A DNA stretch of 64,000 bases from Argentina anserina (Eukaryota > Streptophyta > Magnoliopsida > Rosales > Rosaceae). A program made the translations under genes and the position numbers. Shown here in pieces: positions 41,418 through 54,456 of the stretch; positions within the stretch are counted from its first letter, which is position 1; the number at the start of each line of letters is the position of its first letter. The stretch lies in contig NC_065874.1 in assembly GCF_933775445.1 (NCBI RefSeq), positions 5,909,001-5,973,000 on the forward strand. The letters run 5' to 3'. Below the pieces are notes generated by a model. It made no database searches, had not been told where the DNA came from, and saw only the letters and a program-made list of their open reading frames with translations.

Positions 41418-41547
41418 ATGTCTGCTGAATCAGAGTGATATTAATCAGACACAACCTGAAACCCCAAAGTATTAGCATATTGCAGTTGTACGTCAGCTAG
41501 GGTTGATTCAAATGCCGGTTATTTTGCTGATCTCCCATACTAGCTAG
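41418..41547 (+). promoter_or_regulatory. Two short upstream ORFs in the WRKY leader
   Basis: uORF1 runs 41418-41438 (6 codons plus stop). uORF2 runs 41512-41547 (MPVILLISHTS then TAG) and ends 11 bases before the WRKY start at 41559. If this part is transcribed, both could lower translation of the main frame. Ribosomes could also reach the second Met of the WRKY frame at 41586. Confidence 0.45.
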
Positions 41548-41558
41548 TCAGTAGTATC

Positions 41559-44448
41559 ATGTGCAGCTTGTCTATGCCAATTGGGATGGAGAATTATCAA
41601 GGCGATTTAACTGATATACTTCGAGCTGGCGCTGCTACAGGTTCGTCCTCATCGTCGGCTTATCATTCCGAAACAATGAATTCCGACAACTGGCAGTTTT
41701 CCTCCGATGATAATCATTCTATGAAATTCTCGACATCATTAGCCATGGAAGAAGAAGTAGAAGATGCAAGAGACAACTTCGGCGATCCGTTTTCATCGTA
41801 CATACGCGATCCGCTTCTTCACGAGCTGTCGTCAACTTCCACCGGCGGCTTCTTCAGCAGCCCGAATTCGACCTCAGAAATGAATATCAGTGTAGATATG
41901 GAAGCTCGTCCGGCGCCGTTTGGGGCACATGTACTTGGTCACCATCATCAGGGTGAAGTTATAAAAAGGCCTAGCAACAACATATTCTCTCGTATGCTTC
42001 AGATCTCCCCCGGCAAGCTAGGCGGAGACGTGTCGGGGTGCGATTCGGTCGCGGTGTTGGGGTCGCCGAGGGGAGGAGGAGTAGGAGGAGGAATCAAGGC
42101 GGGGCCTGGTGGTGTTATGGCTGGAAGCGACATGATTAATGCAAACAGCTCAAAAGGTTGCTTGCTCGAGAACACCGGAGTTGGGGTGCAGATCTCATCT
42201 CCACGGAATCCGGGTATCAAGCGAAGGTAAAGAGAGAGTCGAGATTTAAGAAAATAGAGAGATAGAGGGCATTTAATATTTCTTGATCGATGCATGATTC
42301 CATGAATTTATTAAACCCTTGTTAACAACCACAGGACTTAATTATTCAATTATAACCCCGAGATTAGTAGCTATAGTACTATTATTCGTAGATAAGCAAC
42401 CTTACGGACCTTTTCTGCAACTTGAGTTTTGGTTCAATCTAAGAATAGGGTTTGTTATATAGTTATATATAGACTCTCACAAAGTATAAATCTTTTTAGT
42501 TATCATCGTCGTCCGATCCTTAGGTTGACTGTAAGGTCTTCTTGCTTCCTGAAATGGTCTAATAGGCTAGCTTAGCTAGCTGGGACTGTTTTTCAGGTGA
42601 GATATATTGCTAAGTACTGTAAACAATAGTAGTACCCCAAAACACATGATGCATATTTTCGTGAGCTGCAAAAGGTGAGGGGGGCATTGTTTGTGTCACA
42701 ATAGCAATCACACACTTAGCTTTCATTGTTTTATCTTTTTATCCCAAACCCACCTGATCATCGAAACATCGATGTGTTCTGGAATATACTGAATCAAGCA
42801 ACGTACATATGAAAATATTTCATCTGTACCAGAAAGTGTGAGGAAGTGAGACATTTCCTTCCTTCCTTCCCTCCACTAGTCTAATTAATATTGAGTTAAT
42901 TAGTTCAAACTCCAATACTTATGATTAATTAACCAAGTAATTCATACTAATGGATTATATTATATGAGCAGAAAGAGCCAGGCGAAGAAGGTTATATGCA
43001 TTCCAGCGCCAGCAGCAGCAAACAGTAGACCAACTGGAGAAGTAGTTCCATCTGATCTGTGGGCATGGAGAAAGTACGGTCAGAAACCCATCAAAGGTTC
43101 ACCTTATCCGAGGTTAGTTTAGGCAGTCTCTTACTACGTTAATTTCTTGCCATCGTCATTTTCAATGATATACAGAAAGTTCCTAGAACTGAGGCTAAGG
43201 CTGCCATTTGCATATTTCACTGACAATCATGAAGTGCATGCATGTTGTGTCCCTTTTGCTTAATCATATATTATACTTTCAGCATTGAATGTGACACTGA
43301 TATAAATGGATTTAATTTAAGTGCAGTTTTTTTTTATACGAATTTATTAATGATGTTAGTTTGATTCAGGTAATTGATACGAATTTAAGTGCAGTTAATG
43401 ATGTTGCTTTTATCAAATTTAGTACCCATTTGCAAGTACTACTTCGAATTTATGAGATTTTATAAAGAAAAAAAAAACATTCACAAGTAATGCATTTTAA
43501 CTATGCGTATCGTTTGATTCAGGTGTTTGTATATAATTACCTTTGTTCTTTTTGAATTATTATTATTGTAGAAATATTTGAATAGAATAAGTGATTACTT
43601 AGATAGTTAACTTATAACCCTAGCATTTCAGAAACTTATGGGAAAATAACAGAAGTCCCCAAAACTCACGTACTGTTACGAGTGGTTTATGATGAAAGTA
43701 TGCAAACGAAGATAATGAGGGTTTTGAATTTTGAACCGGGTAATTTACAAACGTATGCAGAGGTTACTATAGGTGCAGCAGCTCAAAGGGTTGCTCAGCA
43801 AGGAAACAAGTAGAACGCAGCCGGACTGATCCAAACATGTTGGTCATCACCTACACTTCCGAGCACAACCATCCCTGGCCAACCCAGAGAAATGCTCTCG
43901 CCGGCTCAACCCGATCCCAGCCTTCTAAAGCCGGTGCCGGTACAAAGACCGCTCCTAATACTGCTCAGCGCCAAAAGCCAAATAGCCCAGCAAAGGAAGA
44001 ACAAAAGGCTGCAGTTGACAGCATGGACGAGAATAATCACGTACCGTCTCCGGTTAATGCAACTGTAGGGAGTAGTTCAACAGTTAAAGAAGAGTTTGAG
44101 GACATTGAGAACCTGCAATTGGAGGTTGATCATCACCATCACCATCATCAGAATGATAGTGATCATCACCAGTTCAGTAATCATGAACAAGGGTTTCCTT
44201 ATAGACCATCAATGCCTGAACATTCCAGTAACCAATCAGAGGATTTCTTTGCTGATTTAGGAGAAATTGAGGCTGACCCACTACACCTCTTGTTCTCTCA
44301 ATGTTTCACTGAAGATGAACAGATAAAGGGAAGAAACAAGTGTGCCTTGGATCCATTTAATCTCTTCGATTGGTCTGGGGATCAAAACACCAACATCAAC
44401 CTCAACAACGATCCTTCATTTGGTCAAGAAGCAAAGAGGCGTCTATAA
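41559..44448 (+). CDS. Group IIe WRKY transcription factor (WRKY14/35-like)
   Basis: Three exons: 41559-42226, 42972-43112, 43761-44448. They total 498 residues. The start peptide [20 protein letters not shown] fits the WRKY14-type N-terminus. Translation could also begin at Met10 (41586). The DNA-binding domain has WRKYGQK at 255-261 and a zinc knuckle C275, C281, H305, H307 (C-x5-C-x23-H-x-H), which places it in group II. The basic [10 protein letters not shown] stretch ahead of the domain, the [10 protein letters not shown] segment and [20 protein letters not shown] mark group IIe. The second intron splits the Arg codon in SPYPR/GYYR, the conserved intron site of this subgroup. The C-terminal half is acidic with a His run (HHHHHH, near 44135-44150) and may be an activation region. 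It binds W-box (TTGAC) promoters in the nucleus. Group IIe members are less well characterised than the defence WRKYs. Confidence 0.95.
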
Positions 44449-47343
44449 CGAGGGCACCCTTGGAACAACTTAACATCCCCCAACTAAACAAGAGTTAAGA
44501 CTACTTTTTCTAAGTTAGTTTTGGTGGTAATGATTTTATATGAATCTTCCGGCCGTGTGTATTGAGTACGTAAGACGAACCACATTTTTATATCACATAC
44601 ATTAGATAACTTTGTCGCGATTAGTAATTACTACATTAGTTATTATGCGACACGTTATTCCATATAAGTAATGTCTGTTCGCTAATGCGGTCTAAAAATG
44701 TAGTTGATTTACTGTTGTATTTTGTTTAAATTTTACGTGACCGTCGGGACCTTGTGTATTTTACGTTTTTACATTGCTACATTTCTAGTTATCTACCATA
44801 ATTACTCAGGGAAAGCGAGATCAGGTAAAGAATAGAGATCAGAGTGCTAGTTGATTGGCAGCAGACCTAAGAGTCCCACATTCCTTTTGGATTTTTTGGT
44901 GGATGGGACAGAAAGTTTATGAACAGAGGGTTTTCTACAGTTGAAACAAGTATATCAGAGACAATGATAGGGAGAGCTCAATACTCCCAATAGTGAGAGG
45001 AGGAGATTGATAAGAAGGAGATGGGACTTGGCTTCATCTTTCAAAGTGGGAAAACTTATTCAACCGTAACCTTTGGTCTTAATACCAACATGAAAAAAAC
45101 AATCAGTTTTGTGAGTAAAATCCTCATGAAGTCTTGATTGCACTGCTTTGCTATATATGCTGGTGAGATTTGGAGGAAAAAGGCCAGAAAATAAAGAAAT
45201 ATTGAAGAAAAATAATGAAAGGACAAAGGATTGTATCGCAAAGAAAGAATTACTGCAACATGCATGCTCTGGTTTCCTTAGCTTTCGTTTTCGTGTTATT
45301 ATCTATCCGGCATATTTATCCATTCTATCGTTCCAAGCTGTTCTGCTTACTTTTGGATACTCACTCAAAGTGCATAACTTTTGAATATACTGTTTTTGTA
45401 TTCTTCAAAAAGCTACAAAATTACTATGGAATTATGGATGAGTCTCATCATAATGTCATATCAGTCATGCTTAATATACAGAGCAATTTTATATATTGCA
45501 TATAAGATCCAGCAGATCGAGCTTGAAAATTCATCATTTTGCATGTCAAAGAGTCATTTAACTACCCTAGGACTTCCTCTCTTCAAGTCTCTTATTGGCA
45601 TCAAGTATGCACCTATACGTTACAAGAAAATAAAAAAAGTTTTGACCTTACTAAAAAACAAATTAAGTTTCCACCAGAACCTTTCTTGGGAAAACAGCCG
45701 TGCATTGTAGACAAAACTTACACGAGATGATCTCGATTTTTTCTTGTTAATTTTTTTTCTTTTCTTTTGGTTTTTATATTTCAGTGGTAAGTAGATAAAA
45801 ATAAACCATAAAATGCAATGGTTTAAGTAAGGATAGAGCCATATGAATTAAAGAGGCCATATTTTGGTTTTTGATATCATATAACTATAGTCATGATTTA
45901 GAATAAATCGGAAACAATTACGGTGAAAAAATATATATCTATTTGCATTTAATATATATCTCTCACCGCAATAAAACGAATGTAAAAAGATATGAATTAA
46001 TTTAATATACATCAATGTATGTTATACATCTTGCATCCGACGGTTGACAACATATATTATTTTTCTGACCCCACTCATAAAACAATATCAACCGTCAGAT
46101 GTGTAATGTATACCATATATTGATGTATATTAGAATTTTCCAAAAAATACGGTACAAACAAATACAATTATATTTGTTAATCAGAGCTAGGAAGACCTCA
46201 GTGGGATACAGTTGCATTATCCTTTGATATTATGCATAAGATACCAGTATTTCATAAAGCATAATTAATGCTTTTCATTTCTGTTTTCATCCCTCAAGTT
46301 AGCAATGACTTGCACTATAATGTTGACATCTTCCTAACCAAATTAAACAAAGAAATGGGGATCGGGGAATGAATGGCTTTTTCGATGAAAACAACATCAT
46401 ATATATCCAAATGCAGTGTGCGTTGCATAAGAAATTGTATATCATTTTGTTCAAGCATAACACTATCTTATCCTAATATAAGCATTATTAAACTTACTAG
46501 TAAGTGTTAACACGATTTGTCATTCCATATTTCCATGCATTGTGTCCCCATGGGTAATGAGGAAGCAAACCTTGTTCACTCAACTTATTGTGAAATAGTG
46601 ACACCAACTTCCGTCAAATCCATCAACTTTTGTGTTAAAGGAACACCAGTCAAAAAAGTTCTTATACTTGACCATTCTTGATTGATGGGTTAAATCACTT
46701 AAGCATCATTATGCATATGAAGGAAGGAATAAAATTGGGTGGGCTTAATGGGAGTGACTGTGATCATGATTTTGACAAGAAAGAATTGGGGTTGTAATTG
46801 ATGGGCAATACATAAAGTTTCATGACCATTTTACTCTTTTGGATCAACATGTTCGGTAACTCTTGAATGCACTTTGAGAGCTTTTCAATCCAGAAAAAAA
46901 ATCCCAAACTCAATCATACTGACATGACAGACTATTCGATGTCTTCATATATGTTTAGTCAAGTCCTAATCGCAATAACAAATCATCATTTCTTGAAGAA
47001 TTTCAAACTCCATGTTTAAAAGATTAATCGTTCGTAAATCAAAATCAGTAAAAACACGTATAATTTTCAGGGTTTCGGGTACAGCCCAATTCTTTTCAGT
47101 TAGCCCAATATTTACAAAGCTGGCCCAGTAGATCAGCTTCTTGTTGGAATTAGAGAAGTTTCAGAAGAAAAGGTACAGAGGTGTAAGATTATCAGCCACA
47201 TATGAAGTGTTCACGTTGCAGTGAGCTGTTGGGTGGCAGTTGCTTAAAGCTGTTATGGGTTCATGTCAATGTCATAGGTCTAGAAGTAGCACTCTGTTTT
47301 TATCAAAACTAGAACACAAGAAAGAAACACAAAGATTGGCCTT
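44449..47343. other. Intergenic; contains one small inverted-repeat element
   Basis: The first part is 3' flank of the WRKY gene. Frames at 45056-45730 overlap each other and have no similarity. Apart from the inverted repeat at 46003-46132 nothing is recognised. The stretch after about 47050 is promoter and leader of the SDR gene. Confidence 0.4.
46003..46132. repeat. 130-bp inverted-repeat MITE-like element
   Basis: TAATATACATCAATGTATG at the left matches the reverse complement of the right end (TAATATACATCAATATATGG). The arms run about 50 bp to ATCCGACGGTTGA and its mate. The element starts and ends with TA, which may be the target duplication. The family is not assigned. Confidence 0.65.
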
Positions 47344-47367
47344 TTGGGTTTGGCGAACCATTCAACA

Positions 47368-50300
47368 ATGTACAAACTGACGCAGTTGTTTCTGAACCAA
47401 CAATGCTCGTTCATGGCGGTGAGGCATCTCGGCAGGAATCGGGTAATGACCCGAAGGGCCACATTTTCTTCCTCTACGGTGAAATGGGAAGGTGGGGTTT
47501 CCATGGTGCAGGGAGCTTCCAGAGGAATTGGCCTTGAGTTTGTGAGCTTTCTTGATCTTTGTTTATTTGAGTTTGTATTGCTGATTTGCCAAATGGGTTG
47601 ATCTGTTTCATGGAGATCTTGCTTTAGATATTGCCAGAATTAGTAAAGAAGGATGCTTTCTGATGACCTTGATATTACATAGCTGACTAATGTAGGATGT
47701 TTATTGCTAGCATTGCCTTGAAATTTGAATTGGCCACATTTGGGGGCTTTGGATGTTGAAGTTCCGTATAACTGTTCAAGTTGTGATCTTTGTATTGTTT
47801 AAGTGAAATCCAAATTGTTTTTCGTTATGTCCTTCAGTTGCATGGTTAGTTTTCTGTACAAATATCAGTGAAGGTTTAGGTAGGGAGAAGAAATGTCTAT
47901 ATCAGGTCAATGCCAATTGCAAATAAGAAAGCTTGTTAATTGTTTTTTCTTATGGCGATCAGACTTTTAAAGTTGGCTGTAGGAAGCTCCATAGCAGTAT
48001 GGCAGTGAAGTCATACTTTGTCTCTTTATATTTTAAATTTTTACTTAGCTCAGTTAGCTAAGTTGCCAGTTCTGTTTCACCTTAGGCGAGCCTGCATTAC
48101 TCTGCAGGACTTCCATGTTATTGACAATTCAGCACTTAAAAATGGTGTCTTTCTATGGGGGAAATAGTCATAGTATATATATCATTATTAGTCGAAACCT
48201 CAGCAAACCTTTTGTGCTTTATAGGCATATGCTCCTTGTTCAGTTGCATAATCTCTTCAATGCTTTTTTAGTCCTTTTTTAATGGTCATTGTTCAGTAGA
48301 TTGCATGTTGTTGCATAAAGAATTCAGTTTCACGAGATATTTAGTAGGCAATATATCTTAATTTGGGCCTTCCAATTCTGTCAGTACAGTCTGAAATTTA
48401 CTCCTTTGCTTGACCCTAACATTTGGAAGAGTTCAAGATATCCTCAGATTAAAAAATTATAATGTTTGTGTCTGTGTCAATAGAGCTTTATACTGTCATG
48501 AGTAGTAGCCATATAACTGAATTATCGTTGGTATATGCTGGAATGTTTCCTGTACCATTGATTTTCTGTAATGTACATTTTCTGTCTTTTTAGAGGGGAG
48601 CCAATTTTCCTTTACTATGGCTGTGACAATTTTCTGCCTTAATATTGTGACATGTTCATAAAATTCTGACATTTTCTTTGTCTGTCTTTTATAGGTTAAA
48701 CAGTTGTTGGAGAAGGAAAAAGGTCATGTTATTGCTACCTGCCGTAATCCTAATGGGGCAACAGGTCTTCTCCATCTGCAAAGTAAATTCAATGAGCGCC
48801 TTACAGTTCTACAATTGGATGTGACGAATGAAAGCACCATACAGGTTCTACATATCCTTTCTTTGATCTCTAAAAGCTCTTTCTTCTCTTGCTCCTTACT
48901 GAAATGAAAGTAAATCTTAGTTGCAATCACCGATTCGCTTTGGCCAGATTGTGTAATTTGGCTTCCCTGTAGCAGCAATGCCTTATTATTATGATCAATC
49001 TTTTCATTTCTACATTTGAGGGTTGCTTGACGAAATTTACCTCTTTTTTCACGAGAATCTCATTTTCTTTCTTTTTGGATTACCTTCCTGAGAAAAATAA
49101 GAATGAATGGGCCAAGGTCTTCCAGGAAACTTCTTTGCACATGAACCGCAAGGGTTGGAATTTAATCCGCAGACCCTAACAAAGAAAATTAAAAGAAATC
49201 TTTTCTTTCCTTTGTCTTCCTGGAACGAAGATGCTCTTCAGTTGAACTTGATAATAGACTTCTTGTCTGTAAATTAGACGATGTATATATTTACGAAGAA
49301 GTTTCGTTCCATTCCAGGAATCTGCAAAGTCTATCAGAGAAAAATATGGCTCGTTAAACCTTCTGATCAATGCATCTGGGATTCTTTCAATACCTAATGT
49401 ATTGCAACCAGGTCTGCATGTGCGTTATTGATTTGTTTATAAGTAGTGTTTCATGCTCCAACATACTTACTGCCCCTTGTCGTCTGAAATCAAATATATT
49501 GCTCAGAAGTTCATCATCTATAGCTAATTCAAGATAGTCATTTGTAATCTTTTATTTCCAGTACAGAAACGACACTGAGCAAAGTAGAGAAGTCATCTTT
49601 GCTGCTTGCTTATGAAGTTAATGCTGTAGGTCCCGTTCTAGTGATCAAGGTATGCCCACTATACATTTCAGATTTGAATCCTGGCTTGCTTGATCATTGT
49701 TTTTGAGTGGGGAGAGTGGTAGGTCCATAAAGTGGAATCAAATGTGAAGTGACTCCTTTTAGAGTTTTTCTAGAAGCGAATTCATTGTGGGTTCTCGAAC
49801 ATAAGCCTTCCATTATGGAGTATCAATCTAAAAGCAATGCATCATATAGTTTTGCGCAACTTATATGGCATCTATTTTCCTAACCAAATCCCAGAAATGA
49901 TACATTCGAAAGGTCCTACTTGTTTTTATTTTGTTTTATTCAAGGTCTTATGATGTGAATGCATATCCCTAGATGACTAATCATTGCCATCTATTACTTT
50001 CTCAAGCAGCATATGTGGCCTCTCCTAAAGGTTGGTGGTGGACTGGGAACTGAAAGAGATGTTGCAGTTGTGGCCAATGTGAGTGCTAGAGTTGGATCCA
50101 TAGGGGATAATCGTCTTGGCGGTTGGCATTCTTATCGAGCTTCTAAAACTGCACTAAATCAATGTATGGTCTTCGTTTCAATTCCCCTTTACACCAACTG
50201 TCTCAAATGACCACTTCTATCTTGCAATTTAGTCATTCTGACTAGTACCACCCAATAGGCCAATAGTTTCCCCTTTTTGAATACATATCTTCTGACTTTA

Positions 50301-50561
50301 TAATAACTTGTCTCAAATATTGCAGTGACGAAAAATATATCAGTTGAATTGGCACGGAGGAAAGATCCAATCGTATGCATTCTATTGCATCCAGGTACAG
50401 TGGACACAGATCTCTCCAAGCCATTTCAGAAAAATGTCCCAGAAGGCAAGCTTTTCACAACTGAGTTCTCAGTACAGAAGCTCTTGAGCATCATCCACAA
50501 TACAAAAGGGAATGACAATGGAAGGTTCTTTGCCTGGGATGGTCAGGAAATTCCTTGGTGA
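47368..50561 (+). CDS. Short-chain dehydrogenase/reductase (C-factor-like), probably organellar
   Basis: Six exons: 47368-47541, 48695-48844, 49318-49411, 49567-49649, 50010-50163, 50326-50561. They total 296 residues. An in-frame Met at 47344 would add eight residues, and Met at 47413 is also possible. The first ~40 residues are rich in Arg, Ser and Thr and poor in acids, like a plastid or mitochondrial transit peptide. The Rossmann nucleotide-binding motif is QGASRGIG (48-55), with Gln where the classic motif has Thr/Ser-Gly. LLINASG replaces NNAG. The catalytic Ser is in NVSARVGS and the YxxxK motif is YRASK. HPGTVDTDLSKPF is the usual PG motif region. Plant relatives are annotated as C-factor-like NAD(P)-binding proteins, and their substrate is unknown. 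The acceptor of intron 3 is a nearby pair of AGs (CAGTACAG); only the second gives the family reading frame. Confidence 0.9.
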
Positions 50562-51885
50562 ATGTCATCTTACTTCTAAACAGGAAAATATGAAAAAATA
50601 ATCATTTGACTGAAAAAGGTGCAAGCCTCGAGTTGCCTGTTATATGTGAAACTGTTGGATTACTTAATTAATATTGGTAGCAAGTTTATCTGAGTCTCGG
50701 TCTTTATATTTTCTGTTGATTATCGGAAGCTTTATTTTGGTTAAACCAGCTCCAGAATCCAGAGCTTGTTTTACTCTGCACACGGTTGTATCAACACCAC
50801 CTATCTCTCTCCAAAAGACTCGGAAGCCATAGCACTGACACGAACAATTTTCAAAGCATTTGATGCAGGTAAGCTTCAGAACAAAAAGAATTTAAAGAAG
50901 GCTTGAAAGTTTAAACTGAGACAGTGATAAAGTGAAGCAAGTCGCTGGAGATGAGTAATTGAGATTTCTGGTTATGTAGAAGCAAAGAGTCACGAGTCTT
51001 CAACTGTTACAAGCCTCGTCAAGATACACTATGCAATATGCAGTGTCAAAACGCTATTCAGTATAGCTAGCTACTAATAGATTTAAAGCAAAGCCTTTAG
51101 TTTTGGGATTAATTCATCATCTATCCTGTTAACTTTGTTGTTCCTCTTCTCTTCAAGGGGAAAAGATAGTACACCATTTGAAGCATTAGCCAAAGCTGGT
51201 ACATCCATCTTAAATTATCTTATTGGCAGTGATCTTGCTGTTTGTGTTCTCCATATAAATGCTGATGATGCAGAAAGAAAGGACAATGGATGCTGCAACA
51301 GAGACCTGTAAAAGTACACCATAAAACACCAGTGCTTAATAACTTGCATAGTAGCTTTTAGAGAAAGAAAGCAGGGGAGGGAAGGAGAGAAGGCAGTTCA
51401 CCTGGTACAGCCAAGATGAATGGGCATCATCAATATTATGTGATTCAGTTATTAAATATGATCATCACACAAAACATATACAACCTGCAAAGAAAGGATC
51501 CTGCGAAGGTATACAGGCATAATAAGACCAACACCTTCAATATACTCACCCCTTCACTTCTGGAATTATATGCAGACAGGGTCCTCCACAGCCCTGCCAG
51601 TCATTCATACAAACTGCACAGGGCTTTTAGAGATGCTAAAGCTTGACACATTTAATAGTTGCTACGGATAAATAATCAATCCAAATACCCACAAGGTGAT
51701 GTAGCATGCTCTGCTAAGTGGGTTTATCACCTCTTGAGATACTGTTCCACTTGATACCAAGTAACCAGCTTCGCCTGTGCTGTGAAGAAGTACCAAAGCA
51801 TGCCTCTATAGCGATGCTCAGACTCTAGGCATTGTACCAAGAATCTATATTTCTTGCTCATACTTAATCATCGATAAACATGTAG
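50562..51885. other. Intergenic between two convergent genes
   Basis: Holds the 3' untranslated regions of the SDR gene (+) and the PPR gene (-). No independent gene is supported. The frame at 51416-51646 shows no similarity. Confidence 0.45.
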
Positions 51886-54199
51886 TTATGATCCCACTAT
51901 TTTCTCATACTCAATCCTGCTATAACCTGGATCCTTGACGACTTGTTTGTCACTCATTAGATCTCTCATATTTCTTGCCTCGTCCCATCTTCCTAAAGAA
52001 GAATAAATATTGGCCAAAAGCACATATGGAGCTGAATTATGTGGGTCCAAGCGGATGAGTTCGTCAGCTGCTCTTTTAGCTAAGCTCACATTAGCATGAA
52101 TCCTGCAAGAACTAAGCAAAACCTCCCATATAACTGGATCATCCTTATACGACATATCATCTAGTACGGCTTCTGCTTCTTGGAAACGACCAGCACGGCC
52201 GAGAGAATCAATAATGCAAGTATAATGATCCAGGACTGGATCCACTCCATGTTTGTGCTCCATTGAATTGAATATTTCAATGCCAGCATCAACTAATCCA
52301 GAATGGCTGCAAGCAGTCAAAACGGCAACAAAAGTAATGTAGTCAGGTCTCTCAGCTGAGGCAATCATGTCCCAATACAGAAGAACAGCTTCATCTCCAC
52401 GTCCATTCTGTGCATACCCATGTATCATTTCATTCCAAGTAACAGTGCTTTTGCTTGGCATCGTATCAAAAAAGTTCCGGGCACCATCTACATCACCACA
52501 TTTGCAATACATACCGATGAGAGCACTCCCAACAAAGACATCACTCACATGTCCATCTTTTGTTATCTGAGCATGAACCTGTTTCCCTTGAAACGAAGAA
52601 GCTAGCTTCGCACAGCAACTCAGTATAGTAGCATAAGAAAATTGGGTGGGAATCATCTCATGTTGCATCATCTGCTTAAAGTAAGTGAAAGCTTCCTTAT
52701 CTTGACAATTGAGTGACAGAGCTGCTATCATGGAGTTCCAACAAACAACATCCAACTCTTGCATATTATGAAATATATGTTTTGACATTTTTGTCTTACC
52801 ACACTTCGAATACATGCCAATAAGTGCGCTCGCAACATATACATTTGTATCAAAGGCAGCCTTGTGTGAGGCAGCATGGATCTCTTTTCCAGCCTTCAAA
52901 CTCCCCATTGCTGCACTAGAGCTCAGGGCAATTGCCAAAGTAGTTTGATCAGGTTGCACACCCTGAAACTGCATTTCCCTGAAAAGCTTGATTACCTCCG
53001 TGTGGTCTTCATTCTGGTAATAACCAGATAGTATGGCATTCCATGATATCACATTTGGGCATGAGATGTTATCGAACATTTGACGGCCATTTTCTATATC
53101 ACCAGACTTGACACATGCTGCAAGCAAATTGATACAAGTGATCTCATCAGGTTCAAAGCCCCAAGATTGTATTCTTCGTAGATATTCTATAGCTTTCTGG
53201 CTCTGATATATTAGACCATACCCAGTAATCATGACATTGCAAGAAACTATATTAACTTCAGGTATACTAGCAAAAACCTTCTCAGCACTCTTCATGTCCG
53301 AACTCTTTGCATACATATCAAGCAATGAATTGTTCAAATGAAGATCTTCCTCAAACCCAAGTTTAACAGTAAGGCCATGTATTTGTTGCCCATTCACATT
53401 ACTCGGAATCCCATCATTATGATCAAAAACATCAGACTGACACCACCCCTTGGCACATACACCCAACATACTCGACAACGAGACAGAATCAACACGCACT
53501 CCTTTCCTACACATCAGCCTTTTTCCAAAGCCTCCGCAACTCTATCCGTTTGCTTCAGCCCCCCCCCCCCCCCCCCATTATAGCCGTAAATGTAACCTCA
53601 TTCGGCTCAGCCAAATCACCGAAAACCTGCATTGCATGCCTCATTACTCCACACTTCGCATACATACACAGTAAAGCATTTCCCACGTACACATTCTCCT
53701 CAAGGCCAACCTTCACCACAAGACCATGACACTTCCTCCCCTTCTCCACATCCAACAACCCTCCACACGCGCTGAACACACTCGCCAGTGTAAAATTCGT
53801 CGCCAACAATCCCTCCGACACCATTGCCTCATAAACACCCAACCCTTTCTCCTCCTGACCATCTTGGACAAACGCACCAATCAGCGTGTTCCACGACACA
53901 ACATTCCTCTCAGGCATTCTCAGAAACAACTCCTCAGCCTCCTCCAACCTCCCAGCCTTACAACAACAACCCAAAACCGCATTCCATGAGTACACATCTT
54001 TCCTAGGCATTTCCTCAAACATCTGGTGAGCATAACCCAAATTACGACACTTTGAGTACAACTCAATAAGTCTATTCCCCAAAAACGTATCAAAGAATAA
54101 TGCTTTATTACGTAGTATAACCCCATGAATAATCTTCCCACCCAAATGGGCCTTCTTATCTATACAACCCTGCAACAAATTAGCTAACCTAGTAGCCAT
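51886..54199 (-). CDS. PPR protein, PLS class with E domain; frame broken near 53560
   Basis: Minus strand, intronless. The N-terminal part (54199-53555, 214 residues) and the C-terminal part (53514-51886, 542 residues) together make one PPR protein of normal size, with tandem 31-36 residue repeats. Typical repeat cores are VYSWNAVLGCCCKAGRLEEA and TVTWNEMIHGYAQNGRGDEA. The end (VIWEVLLSSCRIHANVSLAK through DPGYSRIE) is an E/E+ domain without DYW. Such proteins bind organelle RNA and specify C-to-U editing or processing in plastids or mitochondria. The frame breaks after FTAIM, at a run of 18 G (minus strand, 53576-53559). The linking ~60 bp carries a second shift near an A run (about 53522-53526), because the middle segment LKQTDRVAEALE is in a third frame. 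Either the sequence is wrong at the homopolymer or this allele is a pseudogene. The rest shows no other damage, so I favour sequence error. Confidence 0.85.
53559..53576. repeat. 18-base C homopolymer (G on the PPR strand)
   Basis: Eighteen C in a row on the plus strand lie inside the PPR coding region, where the family has only a short Gly-Gly stretch. It shifts the reading frame. It is the longest G/C run in the window. Confidence 0.95.
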
Positions 54200-54456
54200 A
54201 GATTCTCAAAGCTCAAACCTTTACTCTTTTTTCTTGCTCAACCACACTCACCAAGTCTCTAACTATTACAACACGACACGTGGCAATAAATTAGATCGTC
54301 TTCCTCCTTAAAATTTAGGGTTTTAATGGTTTTATACACAGAGCAGCTACTACTAACAAAAGGCGTCACCTTTTTCTCAAAGACTTCACCTTTATCAAAA
54401 CCCAGAAGAAGCCAGCTCGGATTTCAGTAACCCAGAAGAGCCCAGGTGAGATTTCG
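54200..54456. promoter_or_regulatory. Shared promoter region between divergent PPR and methyltransferase genes
   Basis: Only 257 bp separate the PPR start codon (minus) from the methyltransferase start codon (plus). Both promoters and leaders must fit here or overlap. No clear TATA box is seen for either gene, as is common for housekeeping plant genes. Confidence 0.55.
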
